Source of the DNA: Verrucomicrobiota bacterium
GTDB taxonomy: Bacteria; Verrucomicrobiota; Kiritimatiellia; RFP12; UBA1067
Direction: 5' to 3'
NCBI GenBank assembly: GCA_023269675.1
Contig: JAHFSX010000052.1
Coordinates: forward strand, 1 to 36,661
DNA length: 36,661 nt
Every line of letters begins with the position of its first letter. The stretch's first letter is position 1. Below, piece by piece: positions 1 to 7,511 of this stretch. The position numbers were made by a program, and so were the translations under genes. The notes under the pieces were generated by a model. The model was not told where the DNA came from and ran no database searches. It saw only the letters and a program-made list of their open reading frames with translations.

Positions 1-970
1 GCCGCCGCTCGCGGCACATCCCCCATCGCGCCGAGCACATAGGCATACGGCACGCCTTTGGGACGGAACGCGCGCAGCTCGACAGCCGCCGCATCCGCCG
101 CCGCATCCGTCACCGTCACCTCGCCCGCCAGCGGGTTCGGCGGCACGAAGAACAGGCGGTCCGAGCTGTCCAGCACGCTCGGCACAAAGGTCATGTCGCG
201 GGCCTGCTGCTCGGCCGCCGCGAACGACGCGGCCGAGTCGTCCCTCATCGGAAGCGCGATCTCGCACTCGAAAAGGCGGCCCTGGACCTTCTCTTTCCCG
301 AGCGCGGCGCCATACAGGCCGAGCCGCTCTTTGACCGTCATGCCGTCCGCCTTGGGCGCTTCGCCCGCGATGACCATGCGGCTGAAGGTGTAGGTGCCCG
401 CCGGGAAGGGCCGCGCCTGGGCGCCCGCCAGGCGGCAGACCTCCGCGCGTTCCGTGGCGTCGATCACCACCTTGGCGATGACCGCCTGCCGTCCGCTCTT
501 GTCGGCCACCACCGCACCCGCGATGCGCCCGTCCGCGTCGAGCAACGGCTCCGTGGCGAAGCACCCGGTCAGGAACGGCACGCCCGCCTGCAGCAGCGCG
601 GCGTCGAAGGTTTTCTTCACTTTCAGGGGATTGGCCTCCGCGACCCCGGCCGCGCCGCCTTCCATCGCCGTCTGCGCGCCGGCCGCATAGAGCGCCTTGC
701 ACAGCGCCGTTTGCGGCACCGCGTCCTCCGCCAGCCGCAGCCGCAGCGTTCCCGCGAGGTCCTCGCCCAGATACGGGCGCGGCGCAGCCAGGAACACCGA
801 GGCCCCGCACGCCGCCGCCTTCTGGGCGGCCTGCACCGCCCCGCTGCCGCCGCCGAGCACCAGCACGTCCACCTCCTGCAGGACGGTCAGCTCCCGCGGG
901 GCCTCCACCGCCGCAGCACACGCCAGCCCGACCACGCCGACCGCCGCCATCATCAGTACGCCTCGCATAG
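1..970 (-). CDS. Secreted FAD-dependent oxidoreductase, 3' end cut by window edge
   Basis: The reading frame runs from ATG at 970 off the left edge with no stop (323 codons visible). The protein starts with a signal-peptide-like stretch (MRGVLMMAAVGVVGLACAAA) followed by a beta strand and a dinucleotide-binding glycine motif, VLVLGGGSGAVQAA, around residues 36-48. A second strand-like segment (VVADKSGRQAVIAKVVIDAT) matches the FAD_oxidored family (PF12831-like) found in many paralogues in Planctomycetes and Verrucomicrobia. The family is flavin-dependent and presumed to oxidise an exported small molecule; the substrate is unknown. The start is supported by GGGGAG six bases upstream and by a well-placed promoter at 1043-1071. 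It diverges from the amidase gene. The C-terminal half is not visible, so the exact subfamily is uncertain. Confidence 0.85.
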
Positions 971-1042
971 CACGCTCCCCTTAAATGATTCAGGCAACCC
1001 GTCCGCCCCGTCGGCAGCCAGCTTTTCCAGCCTTTCCCGCGG

Positions 1043-1071
1043 ATTATATCGGCTTCCCCTCGCGGCCGCAA
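1043..1071 (-). promoter_or_regulatory. Sigma-70-type promoter for the FAD oxidoreductase gene
   Basis: On the minus strand there is TTGCGG (1071-1066), a 17-bp spacer and a perfect TATAAT (1048-1043). The start codon is about 70 bases further on. This is motif evidence only. Confidence 0.55.
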
Positions 1072-1115
1072 CGGGCAAGTCCCTGAACCGGACGGACCTT
1101 CGGTAAACTTCCTGC

Positions 1116-1144
1116 TTCAACTCCGGGCACCGGTGGGGTATACT
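1116..1144 (+). promoter_or_regulatory. Promoter of the amidase operon, very close to its start codon
   Basis: TTCAAC (1116-1121), a 17-bp spacer and TATACT (1139-1144) precede the amidase ATG at 1159 by only 14 bases. Transcription would start around 1150-1152, leaving a leader of about eight bases. No Shine-Dalgarno sequence is visible there, so the message may be nearly leaderless. Confidence 0.5.
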
Positions 1145-1158
1145 GACGCGTTCACATT

Positions 1159-2403
1159 ATGACCGCATTCCGTTTGAATTTTCTTTCCCTTTTCTGGGTG
1201 CCGCTCGCCTGGCTTCCCGCCGCCCTGAGCGAGCCCGCTTCGGGCGCAGCCCCGTGGCGTACCCTGACGTACGTGCAGAGCGCCTTCGGCGTGACCAATT
1301 ACGCCTGGGACGGCGACTCCGTCTGCTTTTCCAACAGCCACAACCTCGTCCGCTTCTATCAGGGCCGCCGCAAGTCGGATGTCAACGGCACGACGGTCTG
1401 GCTCAACGCCCTGCCCGGCGGCTCGGTGTCCACCGGCAATTGGCGCCTGTCCGGAATAGACCTCGACTTCCTGCAGCTCGCCGTCCTGCCCCAAGAGGAA
1501 GGCGCGCTGAAGCCGGTGCGCGTGATCCTCGACCCCGGCCACGGCGGCGAGGACAACGGCGCCAGCAGCAAAGACCCCCAGGTGCGCGAGAAGGACCTGA
1601 CCCTCTCCATGGCGCTGCAGATCGGCAAAAAGCTGCAGGCGGCTGGCCTGTCCGTCGCCTACACCCGCACCAACGACACGACCCTCGCGCTCGACGACCG
1701 CTCCCGCCTCGCGCGTGAAGCGGGGGCCGACGTCTTTGTCAGCGTCCACGCCAACTACGCGGGGAACGCCGATGCCGCCGGCGTCGAAACCTACGTCCTG
1801 CCCCCCAACGGCTATCCGGGCACCGCGGACGGCAGCCGCCCGCGCGGCTGGCAGATCGGCAACCGCAACGACTTTCACAACACGCTGCTGGGCTTCTCGG
1901 TCCACAAGAAACTCGCCGTGGTGAACCAGGCCGGCGACCGCGGCCTCAAGCGCCAGTCCTTCTTCGTCCTGCGCGAGACCAGCTGCCCCGCGGTCCTGCT
2001 TGAGTTCGGCTTTCTATCCAATCGGACGGAGACCCGCAAAATGCTGGACCCCGGCTGGCAAGACAAGTGCGCCCTCGCGATCTCCGACGGCATCCTCTCC
2101 TACGCCAAAAAAGTCGACGCCCTCGACAAGGCCGTGGCCGAGAAGCGCAAGCACGAGGCCGAGGCGAACGAGCGCTGGAGGCTCCATCTGGCCGCGCCGG
2201 CCGCGAAGCCGCCGGCCGCGCCGCCCGCCCTCACGCTCAGCAGCAGCAATGCCGCCCCCGCGACGGTGACGGTTCTCGTGCCGCCCGTTTCCAACCAGTT
2301 CTGTGTCACCGCCTCCCGCGCCGCCCCCCTCACGGGCACAAACGCCGCGCCGCCCGAACTCAACACCCTGATCGATTTCTACGCGACCGGCAAAGTAGAG
2401 TAG
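1159..2403 (+). CDS. N-acetylmuramoyl-L-alanine amidase (Amidase_3 family)
   Basis: This 414-residue protein would be an exported zinc amidase that cleaves the amide bond between N-acetylmuramic acid and the stem peptide of peptidoglycan. An N-terminal signal peptide (about residues 1-25) is followed by a ~90-residue segment of unknown fold. The Amidase_3 catalytic domain spans about 118-320, with the zinc and catalytic motifs ILDPGHGGEDNGA, REKDLTLSMAL, VSVHANYAG and CPAVLLEFGFLSN. The last ~90 residues are a charged helix and then a low-complexity Ala/Pro/Ser tail. The start follows a promoter by only 14 bases. The downstream gene begins five bases after the stop, so the two are probably cotranscribed. 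The role would be cell-wall remodelling or daughter-cell separation, which is family knowledge. Confidence 0.93.
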   Translation: MTAFRLNFLSLFWVPLAWLPAALSEPASGAAPWRTLTYVQSAFGVTNYAWDGDSVCFSNSHNLVRFYQGRRKSDVNGTTVWLNALPGGSVSTGNWRLSGIDLDFLQLAVLPQEEGALKPVRVILDPGHGGEDNGASSKDPQVREKDLTLSMALQIGKKLQAAGLSVAYTRTNDTTLALDDRSRLAREAGADVFVSVHANYAGNADAAGVETYVLPPNGYPGTADGSRPRGWQIGNRNDFHNTLLGFSVHKKLAVVNQAGDRGLKRQSFFVLRETSCPAVLLEFGFLSNRTETRKMLDPGWQDKCALAISDGILSYAKKVDALDKAVAEKRKHEAEANERWRLHLAAPAAKPPAAPPALTLSSSNAAPATVTVLVPPVSNQFCVTASRAAPLTGTNAAPPELNTLIDFYATGKVE

Positions 2404-2408
2404 CTCTT

Positions 2409-4193
2409 ATGCACAACACCCCGAATCCGAACTTGGGAACCCTCCGTTCCCGCACCGACTCCCAAAAGGTCCTGCGCACCGCGCTGCTCGCCGGCGCGGT
2501 TTTCCTGGTCCCCGTACTGCTCGGCGTCCTGTTTGTCTTCACGTATCAGCACCTCGCCCCCGCCGCCGCGCGGCGCTCGGCCGACACCGCCAGCGTGACC
2601 AACCGGTCCGCCGACATCACCGCCACCAATCTCGCCCAACTCGTCTCGCTGCGCCGCGACCTGCGCGGCAACGGGCGGCCCGTCGACGAGGTGAACCTCC
2701 GCATCTGGGCCGCGCACGCGAGCGCGCCCGAGCGTCTCTTCAACGTCCCGCCGCCGGAAGAGGGCAAGACGTGGAACTGGCACCTTTCGCAAGACGGCCG
2801 TTACGCGATCGCCGTCTCCCTCAAGCCCGACGCGTCGGGCCGACGCGCCGTCGGCCTCTACGACCTCGTCCCCGCCAAGTGGCTCTGGAAAAAGACGCTG
2901 CCCTGGCCCGACACGCACGAAGCCCCCTACGTTCTCGACCGCCACACCGTGCTGCGCTACACCAAAAAAGCGCAACGCTTCGCCATGGAGATCAACGCCG
3001 ACGGACAGATCGTCAACATCGACCCCTTGGGCAAGACCCCGTTCGCCGTCCACCACCCCGTCCCGTTCGACCCCGCCTTCCCCGGCGAACCCGTCGCCAG
3101 CAAGAACGGCGTCTTCTTCGTGGTGGACGCGCTGCACCAGAACCTCATCGGCTACGCGCAGGAGCGTCTGCCCGGGCTGCGCTATGCGGGCAAAGGCGAC
3201 GCCAACACCCTCTTCTCCGGCAACGGGCTGCTCAAGTTCACGCTCCGCGACGGACGCGTCACCGTCTCCGACAGCCTCACGCAGACGGTCCTCCAGCAGA
3301 CCGACGCCTGGCCCAACAACACCAACACCGTGGTCACGGGCGCCCTGACCACCCACGACGGCTCGCAGCTCAGCGTCTTCCTCAAAACCGACTTCAGCGG
3401 CGCGCCCCCCTCGACCCGCGAATGGAGCGTCTCGCTCTCGCTCTACACCGGCACCGTGATGCAGAGCTACAACGCCGACGCCCTGCTCGCAAAGCCGCAC
3501 CGCGGCCTCCAGCGTCAAGCCCTCGCGCCCGACGGCCAGTGGCAGGTCTCGGTGACCCCCGCCAACGAGCTGGTCTTCACCTCGCAGCCGGAGAAGCGCG
3601 AGGCCGCCCGCCTCAGCCTGTCCAGCCTCCTCGGGCTGCAGAAACCCCTCGACCACCTCGCCTTCCTGGAGGAGGGCCGCCACATCGTCCTCCGCCAGGG
3701 CGACAACCTCTGGCTGTTGGACTTCGATATCGCGCGCGGCTATGCCGACCTGCTGGCCCGCAAGACCGCCAACGCGGATGCCCCCGCCGCGCCCCTCCCC
3801 GTCCCCGCAGCCACCGCGGCCGCTCCCGCGACGGGCGAGGCGCCGACGAGCTGCGCCCCCCCCGCCCAGCCCCTCCCGCCCTCCACCTTCACGGAGGACC
3901 CCGCGGCCTCCATCCCCGCCGCCCTCGCGCTGCGCGCGGAGTGGTTCGCCGACAACCAGGCGTGGTATTACGCCGCCGCACTGCTCGAAGAGACGCGCGC
4001 CCTCCAGCAATACGACGGCCGCGCCCCGCGGGTCAACCCCCTGCTGCTGGCGCGCTATGACCTCCTTTCCGGACAGAGACAAAAGGCCCGACTCGCCTGC
4101 CGCGAGGCCCTCGGCATCCTCGTCGCCGACCACACCGGCTATAACCGCATGATCCGCTACCACCTCCAGGGGCTGCTCTTCGCCAAACCTTGA
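2409..4193 (+). CDS. Membrane-anchored protein of unknown function, likely periplasmic propeller plus helical tail
   Basis: This is a 594-residue protein starting at ATG 2409, five bases after the amidase stop (translational coupling likely). The in-frame extension further upstream overlaps the amidase and is not used. A single transmembrane helix (about residues 22-48, TALLAGAVFLVPVLLGVLFVF) anchors a large exported domain. Residues ~100-430 contain recurring strand-turn segments such as WNWHLSQDGRYAIAVSL and GLQRQALAPDGQWQVSV, typical of beta-propeller blades. An Ala/Pro-rich linker leads to a C-terminal helical stretch (about 520-594) that looks TPR-like (WYYAAALLEETRALQQY). I do not recognise a named family. 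Pairing with an amidase suggests an envelope or cell-wall role, which is inference. Confidence 0.8.
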   Translation: MHNTPNPNLGTLRSRTDSQKVLRTALLAGAVFLVPVLLGVLFVFTYQHLAPAAARRSADTASVTNRSADITATNLAQLVSLRRDLRGNGRPVDEVNLRIWAAHASAPERLFNVPPPEEGKTWNWHLSQDGRYAIAVSLKPDASGRRAVGLYDLVPAKWLWKKTLPWPDTHEAPYVLDRHTVLRYTKKAQRFAMEINADGQIVNIDPLGKTPFAVHHPVPFDPAFPGEPVASKNGVFFVVDALHQNLIGYAQERLPGLRYAGKGDANTLFSGNGLLKFTLRDGRVTVSDSLTQTVLQQTDAWPNNTNTVVTGALTTHDGSQLSVFLKTDFSGAPPSTREWSVSLSLYTGTVMQSYNADALLAKPHRGLQRQALAPDGQWQVSVTPANELVFTSQPEKREAARLSLSSLLGLQKPLDHLAFLEEGRHIVLRQGDNLWLLDFDIARGYADLLARKTANADAPAAPLPVPAATAAAPATGEAPTSCAPPAQPLPPSTFTEDPAASIPAALALRAEWFADNQAWYYAAALLEETRALQQYDGRAPRVNPLLLARYDLLSGQRQKARLACREALGILVADHTGYNRMIRYHLQGLLFAKP

Positions 4194-4312
4194 CCCGGCA
4201 CGGGCTGAACCGAAACGCCCAACGTTCCCGCATCCCCACGTAAAGGCGTTCAGCGTTGAGCGTTTTCGCTTCACAGCCTCCCTTTTCCAGTTTGAAATTT
4301 CCACGCACCCCC

Positions 4313-4341
4313 TTGACACAACCGCGCTCAGTTTGTAAGGT
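4313..4341 (+). promoter_or_regulatory. Promoter of the EF-P gene
   Basis: A perfect TTGACA (4313-4318), a 17-bp spacer and TAAGGT (4336-4341) precede the start codon by about 32 bases. Confidence 0.65.
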
Positions 4342-4373
4342 AAGCGCCTTTCTGAAACCACAAGAGGAACACC

Positions 4374-4940
4374 ATGCTTGACGCATCCGATCTCCGTAAA
4401 GGCGGAAAGATTCAGTTAGACGACGGTCAGCCCTATCTGATCACCGACTTCGACTTCAGCAAGCCGGGGAAGGGTCAGGCCATTTACAACTGCAAGCTCA
4501 AGAACATGCTCACCGGATCGACCATGAGCCGCAGTTTCCGTTCGAACGACAAGTTTGACAAGCCCGAGCTCCTGCAACAGACATTGCGCTTCTCGTATGA
4601 AAACGCCGGGCACTACATCTTCCAGAATGCCGACTTCGAAGAGGTCATGATCAGCGAGACCGTCCTGGGCAAGAACAAGTTCTTCCTGACGGACGACATG
4701 CCGATCGACGCGCTCTTCTTCAACAACCAGGTCATCGAGGTCGAGCTGCCCAACCTCGTCGAGCGCAAGGTCACCCATTGCGACGCGGGCGCGAAAGGCA
4801 ACACCGCGGTCGGCAAGGTCACCAAGCCCTGCACCGTGGAGGGCGGCTACGAGTGTGCCGTTCCCCTGTTCGTGAACGAAGGCGACACCATCCGCATCGA
4901 CACCCGCACGGGCGAATACGCGGACCGCATCCGCAGTTAA
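4374..4940 (+). CDS. efp: Translation elongation factor P
   Basis: This 188-residue protein is full length for the family. EF-P binds between the P and E sites of the ribosome and relieves stalling at consecutive prolines. The three-domain layout is visible. The KOW-like N domain has the modification loop SKPGKGQA with the target lysine at K33. The middle OB domain has the LTGSTMSRSFRS and NADFEEVMI regions. The C-terminal OB domain ends in the family signature DTRTGEYADRI. The KPGKGQA context is the type in which lysine is beta-lysylated in Escherichia coli by EpmA/EpmB; whether that happens here cannot be seen. AGAGGA lies six bases upstream of the ATG, and the gene has its own promoter. 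The tRNA-Pro gene follows. Confidence 0.97.
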   Translation: MLDASDLRKGGKIQLDDGQPYLITDFDFSKPGKGQAIYNCKLKNMLTGSTMSRSFRSNDKFDKPELLQQTLRFSYENAGHYIFQNADFEEVMISETVLGKNKFFLTDDMPIDALFFNNQVIEVELPNLVERKVTHCDAGAKGNTAVGKVTKPCTVEGGYECAVPLFVNEGDTIRIDTRTGEYADRIRS

Positions 4941-4982
4941 TCCCGTCCCGGAATCTTTCCCGCTGATTTATAATGTTTCGGT

Positions 4983-5012
4983 TTGACGAATCCCCCTCCG
5001 ACTTGGTAACTT
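4983..5012 (+). promoter_or_regulatory. Candidate promoter of the tRNA-Pro gene
   Basis: TTGACG (4983-4988), an 18-bp spacer and TAACTT (5007-5012) end 23 bases before the mature 5' end of the tRNA. Confidence 0.5.
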
Positions 5013-5035
5013 GTCGGTCACGTTTTTGACCTCTT

Positions 5036-5112
5036 CGGGGCGTAGCGCAGCCTGGTAGCGCGTTTGCTTGGGGTGCAAAAGGTCAGGAGTTCAACTCTCC
5101 TCGCCCCGACCA
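5036..5112 (+). tRNA. tRNA-Pro, anticodon GGG
   Basis: A 77-nt cloverleaf. The acceptor stem is CGGGGCG/CGCCCCG (5036-5042 with 5102-5108), with a D arm GCGC...GCGC, an anticodon stem TTTGC/GCAAA around the loop TTGGGGT (anticodon GGG, reads CCC), and a T arm AGGAG-TTCAACT-CTCCT. The discriminator A and an encoded CCA are present (5109-5112). A terminator follows. Confidence 0.96.
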
Positions 5113-5129
5113 TTTTTAATGGGCAAAAG

Positions 5130-5168
5130 ACCGCGATTTCCTTAAGGATTTCGCGGTTTTTTGTTTTT
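5130..5168 (+). terminator. Rho-independent terminator after tRNA-Pro
   Basis: ACCGCGA (5130-5136) pairs with TCGCGGT (5151-5157), with an inner TCC/GGA and TTAA loop. It is followed directly by a T-rich tract (TTTTTTGTTTTT). Confidence 0.85.
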
Positions 5169-5561
5169 CTGGCGGTCCATGCTACAACTTGATGCAAGTC
5201 GATTTGGTATGACCGAAACGCCGAAACATTGCCGAAACACGGGCCGGCTGCCGAAACAAACAATACTCACGCCCGCTTGATTTTCGGCCTTTTAGCGGGT
5301 TTACGATTATCACGGTCAGGCTGTTTCGGTTTTGTTTCGGCGTTTTCCAACCCGGACAAGGCCAGCCACAGATGGAAACTCTTCATCTGGTTCGACCTTA
5401 AAGGCCTTGGCTTCTATTTTAGAGCGTCCAGGACGGTTCCATGCGGGAAACAAGATATCCGTCTATCCCCTGGCGGGATGCCCCTCGGCAGGACCCGCCT
5501 CAGTTTCGCCTAAACCCGCTTGCCGTGCGCATGATCCACCCCATCCCCTTTTATTTTCGGT
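5169..5561. other. Gene-free stretch with clustered CCGAAAC motifs
   Basis: I see no gene here. CCGAAAC occurs four times within 45 bp (5213, 5221, 5232, 5251), and its complement GTTTCGG twice (5323, 5334). The two groups face each other across about 70 bp. No integrase or duplicated tRNA end is visible, although the position behind a tRNA would suit an old integration point. Confidence 0.4.
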
Positions 5562-5590
5562 TTGCGTACGGCTCGGAAACCGAGCATCAT
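5562..5590 (+). promoter_or_regulatory. Candidate promoter with a palindrome in its spacer, upstream of the XRE/peptidase gene
   Basis: TTGCGT (5562-5567), a 17-bp spacer and CATCAT (5585-5590) form a weak promoter. The palindrome GCTCGGAAACCGAGC (5571-5585) fills the spacer, a typical place for an operator and compatible with autoregulation by the XRE protein encoded next. The promoter call is weak; the palindrome is exact. Confidence 0.35.
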
Positions 5591-5632
5591 CATACCCTAT
5601 CTTGGAATGTGACCTGTTGAGAGGAGCGCATC

Positions 5633-6817
5633 ATGGGCAGGAGCGGCACGGAGGAGGATCGGGAGCTTGCGGTGCGCGTGGGTGAGCGGATCCGGCATTT
5701 GCGCGCGATCCAGAATATTTCCCAGAGCAAGCTGGCGGCGGATAGCGGAATCCAAGCCGGGCCTCTGGGGTGCATCGAAGACGGCAGGCACCTGGCGACC
5801 GGGCGCGTGCTGTACCGGATCGCGAAGCAGCTGAACGTCCGGATCGACGACCTGTTCGAGGAGGACGACGTCTGGGAGCCGGCCGCTCCGGCGGGTTCAG
5901 ACGCAATCCCTGCGTTGTTCCCGCCGCTGGACATGATGGCGGACGCGGGGCCGATGAAGGCGGCGCACGTCGTCTGCCAGTCCGTTGTGGAACAGGTGCT
6001 GGCGCTGGAGGACCTCAGCGGCGCGGTCAAGATGGCCGGGATGCCGCTGTACATGCCGTTCACGCCCACAGAGGCCGGGGCCGAGCATCTGGCGGCGCGG
6101 GTGCGCCAGAACCTCGGCATCGGCAACGCGGTTTTGCACGATTATCTGCCGCTTTTCGAGAACGCGGGGCTGCGCGTCATCTTCTTGGAGATGCCCCAAT
6201 GGTGCGAGACGTTCTGCGGTTATGACCGCCTGAACCGCAACGCGTTCCTTTTCATCAACAGCCTGCTCGGGAAGCAGCCGGAGCTCCAGATGTACCGCCT
6301 GGTCTTCGAGTTGGGTCGCATTTTCTGGCACACGCGCACGTTGTACGGCTCGGCCGAGGCGCAGACGGAATCGGGCGACGAGCCGGTTTTGGACGAGGCG
6401 CAGTTCGCGCGCCGGTTCGCTGGCTGCTTCCTCATGCCGGCGGGCGCGGTGCGGAACGCCGTGCGGCAGTTGGGGCAGGCTCGGAAGGGGCAGGTTCCGA
6501 AGGCGCGGTCGTGGGACATGCTGCTGCGCCTGAAGAGGCGGTACGGCGTTTCCGCGCAAATCCTTGCCCTGCGCTTGCGGGAACTCAAGCTGAGTTGGCG
6601 CGAAGCGCCGAAAGTGAAACCGCGGGGCTTTTATTTCAAAGGAAATAAATGGCACCGTGAGAACGCGGAGCCGGGCGGCTACCGTCCTGAACTCGCGATG
6701 AACGGGCGGCTGGGCGACCTGCTGCTGCGGGCCGACCAGAAGGCCGGCAAGAATCAGCAGGCGGTCGACGCGCTCAAACGCGCGCTGCGCCAGAACGGGG
6801 TCGCGCTGGAGGGGTGA
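5633..6817 (+). CDS. XRE-family regulator with degenerate IrrE/ImmA-type peptidase domain
   Basis: This 394-residue protein has an N-terminal Cro/C1 helix-turn-helix (residues ~13-76: VGERIRHLRAIQNISQSKLA, then a recognition-helix region and IAKQLNVRIDDLF). A central domain (~150-275) resembles the ImmA/IrrE metallopeptidase-like domain. The family zinc site HExxH...H reads FELGRIFWH here (residues 225-233): the two zinc histidines of HExxH are F225 and R229, the glutamate E226 is kept, and a later H233 remains. The following FARRFAGCFLMPA matches the conserved RFAxxxLMP region. The active site therefore looks lost, and the domain may be a ligand or protein-binding sensor. AGAGGAG lies eight bases before ATG 5633. 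It is probably a stress or mobile-element type regulator; the target is unknown. Confidence 0.85.
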   Translation: MGRSGTEEDRELAVRVGERIRHLRAIQNISQSKLAADSGIQAGPLGCIEDGRHLATGRVLYRIAKQLNVRIDDLFEEDDVWEPAAPAGSDAIPALFPPLDMMADAGPMKAAHVVCQSVVEQVLALEDLSGAVKMAGMPLYMPFTPTEAGAEHLAARVRQNLGIGNAVLHDYLPLFENAGLRVIFLEMPQWCETFCGYDRLNRNAFLFINSLLGKQPELQMYRLVFELGRIFWHTRTLYGSAEAQTESGDEPVLDEAQFARRFAGCFLMPAGAVRNAVRQLGQARKGQVPKARSWDMLLRLKRRYGVSAQILALRLRELKLSWREAPKVKPRGFYFKGNKWHRENAEPGGYRPELAMNGRLGDLLLRADQKAGKNQQAVDALKRALRQNGVALEG

Positions 6818-6832
6818 GCGGGGAGAAGTGCA

Positions 6833-6872
6833 TTAGTTCGTTAGTTCATTAGTGCGTTAGTGCGTCAGTGCG
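6833..6872. repeat. Five tandem octamers
   Basis: TTAGTTCG, TTAGTTCA, TTAGTGCG, TTAGTGCG and TCAGTGCG follow one another without gaps in the intergenic space. Confidence 0.8.
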
Positions 6873-6915
6873 TGAGGCTGGTGAGCGTAAACAGAGGTCG
6901 CGGACGGAGGGCAAC

Positions 6916-6944
6916 TTGACATTGGCTGAGGTGTTGCGTACATT
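6916..6944 (+). promoter_or_regulatory. Promoter of the small XRE gene
   Basis: A perfect TTGACA (6916-6921), a 17-bp spacer and TACATT (6939-6944). Confidence 0.65.
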
Positions 6945-7004
6945 CAGACGCCTGATCTGTGAGTCGGCCTGTGGGGCCGGATGAATAAAACGAAAGAGAA
7001 CCCG

Positions 7005-7430
7005 ATGAATTTAAATACCGTGCTCGGCGCCGCTATCGCCAAGGGCGCACAGAGCGTCACCCGCAAACCCCTATCCGCTCTGCGTGCCGACGTGGCGGAA
7101 CTCAAGCGCCAGGTGGCCGAGCTGAAGCGCCTCGTGCGCAGCCTGCAGAAGGTCGCGCCACAGCACACCGCGGTTGAGCCGGCGCCTGAAGCTGGGGACG
7201 GCCTGACGCCGGTCGTCCGGCCCACAGGCCCGATGGTGCGCAAGGTCAGGGCCCGGCTGGGACTGACGCAGGTCGAGATGGCCAAGCTCATCGGCGTGTC
7301 GAGCCTGACGGTCTCGACGTGGGAGCAGGCCGAGGGCCGGATCGCGATGCGCAGCCGGACGCTGGCGGCCTTCGCCGCGGTCCGCGGCATGGGCAAGCGG
7401 GACGCGCAGCGGGCGCTGGCGGGCGCGTAG
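7005..7430 (+). CDS. Small XRE-type DNA-binding protein with coiled coil
   Basis: This 141-residue protein has a coiled-coil-like segment (LRADVAELKRQVAELKRLV) in its first third and an acidic/Pro linker. The C-terminal helix-turn-helix (VRARLGLTQVEMAKLIGVSS followed by TVSTWEQAEGR) has the typical TQxEhAxhhGVs...hsxWExG pattern. The C-terminal position of the HTH after a coiled coil is unusual for XRE proteins but recurs in YiaG-like antitoxin relatives. The start is uncertain: ATG 7005 has AAGAGAA upstream, while ATG 6981 in the same frame would add eight residues and has a weaker ribosome site. The promoter at 6916-6944 serves either. The target is unknown and no partner toxin is adjacent. 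Confidence 0.75.
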   Translation: MNLNTVLGAAIAKGAQSVTRKPLSALRADVAELKRQVAELKRLVRSLQKVAPQHTAVEPAPEAGDGLTPVVRPTGPMVRKVRARLGLTQVEMAKLIGVSSLTVSTWEQAEGRIAMRSRTLAAFAAVRGMGKRDAQRALAGA

Positions 7431-7511
7431 AGGGCCGGGCGCCGACCGCGCCGGCCTCGCGCATCTTGCGACACATCACCCGCGGCGTCAGGTGGCTCAA
7501 TCCGCAGCCTG

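Noticed and set aside
1117..1905. 262-codon minus-strand frame over the amidase gene
   Set aside because: Antisense shadow; the plus-strand amidase has all catalytic motifs.
2379..4361. 660-codon minus-strand frame
   Set aside because: Antisense shadow of the 594-residue plus-strand gene, with low-complexity Gly/Glu/Arg composition.
5018..5263. Minus-strand open frame of 81 codons across the tRNA (contains VELLTFCTPSKRATRLRYAP)
   Set aside because: It is the well-known spurious translation of the reverse strand of a tRNA-Pro gene; the tRNA cloverleaf is complete.
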